A program made the position numbers and the translations under genes. Below, piece after piece: positions 15,448 to 15,584 of a stretch of 15,584 nt of DNA (positions are counted from its first letter, which is position 1; each line of letters begins with the position of its first letter). The stretch spans positions 1-15,584 of the forward strand of contig RKRO01000516.1 of the NCBI GenBank assembly GCA_007571355.1. The letters run 5' to 3'. This DNA is from Candidatus Poribacteria bacterium (lineage in GTDB: Bacteria; Poribacteria; WGA-4E; WGA-3G). The notes beneath the pieces were generated by a model. It did not search any database, had not been told where the DNA came from, and worked only from the letters and a program-made list of their open reading frames with translations.

Positions 15448-15473
15448 GCAGAGGTTGCCATTTTGGCTTCTGC
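15448..15473 (-). promoter_or_regulatory. Hairpin in the rpmH leader, near the ribosome binding site
   Basis: On the transcript, GCAGA (15473-15469) pairs with TCTGC (15452-15448), and inside it GCC pairs with GGC across AAAAT. It lies about 40 nt before the rpmH start. Confidence 0.4.
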
Positions 15474-15493
15474 CTTTACGAAATAGATATTCT

Positions 15494-15530
15494 GTTCGCC
15501 AGAACGGACATTATTTTCAAATAGTCCGTT
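15494..15530 (-). promoter_or_regulatory. Competing hairpins at the 5' end of the rpmH leader
   Basis: AACGGAC (transcript 15530-15524) pairs perfectly with GTCCGTT (15509-15503). The shared part of that right arm, GTTC (15505-15502), can instead pair with GAAC (15497-15494) across TGGC, so the two hairpins exclude each other. The first stem begins at the expected transcription start. Confidence 0.4.
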
Positions 15531-15537
15531 AATTAAA

Positions 15538-15566
15538 ATGATACGCCATTTTTAGAGATTTGTCAA
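15538..15566 (-). promoter_or_regulatory. Strong sigma70-type promoter for rpmH-ispH
   Basis: Read on the - strand: TTGACA (15566-15561, perfect), 17-nt spacer, TATCAT (15543-15538, five of six). Transcription should start near 15531. The consensus quality fits a ribosomal protein gene. Confidence 0.8.
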
Positions 15567-15584
15567 ATTTTTGCCTCCGTGTAC

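Noticed and set aside
15309..15462. Small frame MATSASYAINIDTEG in the rpmH leader overlapping rpmH, and an 11-residue leader frame MSVLANRISIS
   Set aside because: Neither has a Shine-Dalgarno before its ATG, and rpmH itself has an excellent one; chance frames.
1..15584. tRNA or rRNA genes
   Set aside because: No cloverleaf or rRNA core sequence was seen by eye in the gaps.

Overview
The window reads as accessory and housekeeping DNA from a Gram-negative-type (diderm) bacterium. A very large outer-membrane SprA-like protein (translocon of the type IX secretion system, T9SS), a large glycoside hydrolase 2 enzyme, a long-type IspH and many short GC-rich palindromic repeats between and inside genes together suggest an uncultivated lineage, possibly Candidatus Poribacteria or another FCB/PVC-adjacent phylum. 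That placement is inference; no rRNA gene is present to settle it.

Layout on the + strand. Positions 1-360 hold no gene but a cluster of palindromic repeats: two C/G-run hairpins interleaved with two copies of a 56-bp repeat, ending in a solitary 19-bp relic of an insertion sequence end. Candidate promoters follow. From about 654 to 7258 lies one SprA-like gene of about 2,200 codons, split by a one-base frameshift near 1419 inside a 24-bp tandem repeat coding for Gly/Ser/Tyr. It carries EF-hand-like calcium loops, two Gly-rich segments, and a palindromic repeat read in frame within the coding sequence. At 7291-8690 sits an intact 1,400-bp IS4-family insertion sequence with a perfect 11-bp target duplication; it lies 32 bases after the sprA stop codon. 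Then come a GH2 glycoside hydrolase (8868-11576), a D-2-hydroxyacid dehydrogenase (11673-12752) and a histidinol-phosphate aminotransferase (12877-13977).

On the - strand, from the right edge inward, a strong sigma70-type promoter and a structured leader precede rpmH (ribosomal protein L34, 15272-15406), followed by ispH (13989-15230). ispH converges on hisC with an 11-bp gap. rnpA, the usual neighbour of rpmH, is not between them.

Functionally the window is a mosaic. The SprA-like protein is an envelope translocon candidate without other T9SS genes in view. The GH2 enzyme and the dehydrogenase share a nearly identical 20-nt leader containing the ribosome binding site, and may both serve carbohydrate or hydroxy-acid catabolism. 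hisC serves histidine synthesis, ispH isoprenoid synthesis by the MEP pathway, and rpmH the ribosome. I see no clearly new multi-gene system. The most unusual items are the repeat cluster, the in-frame palindrome in sprA, the frameshift, and the structured rpmH leader in an rpmH-ispH arrangement.
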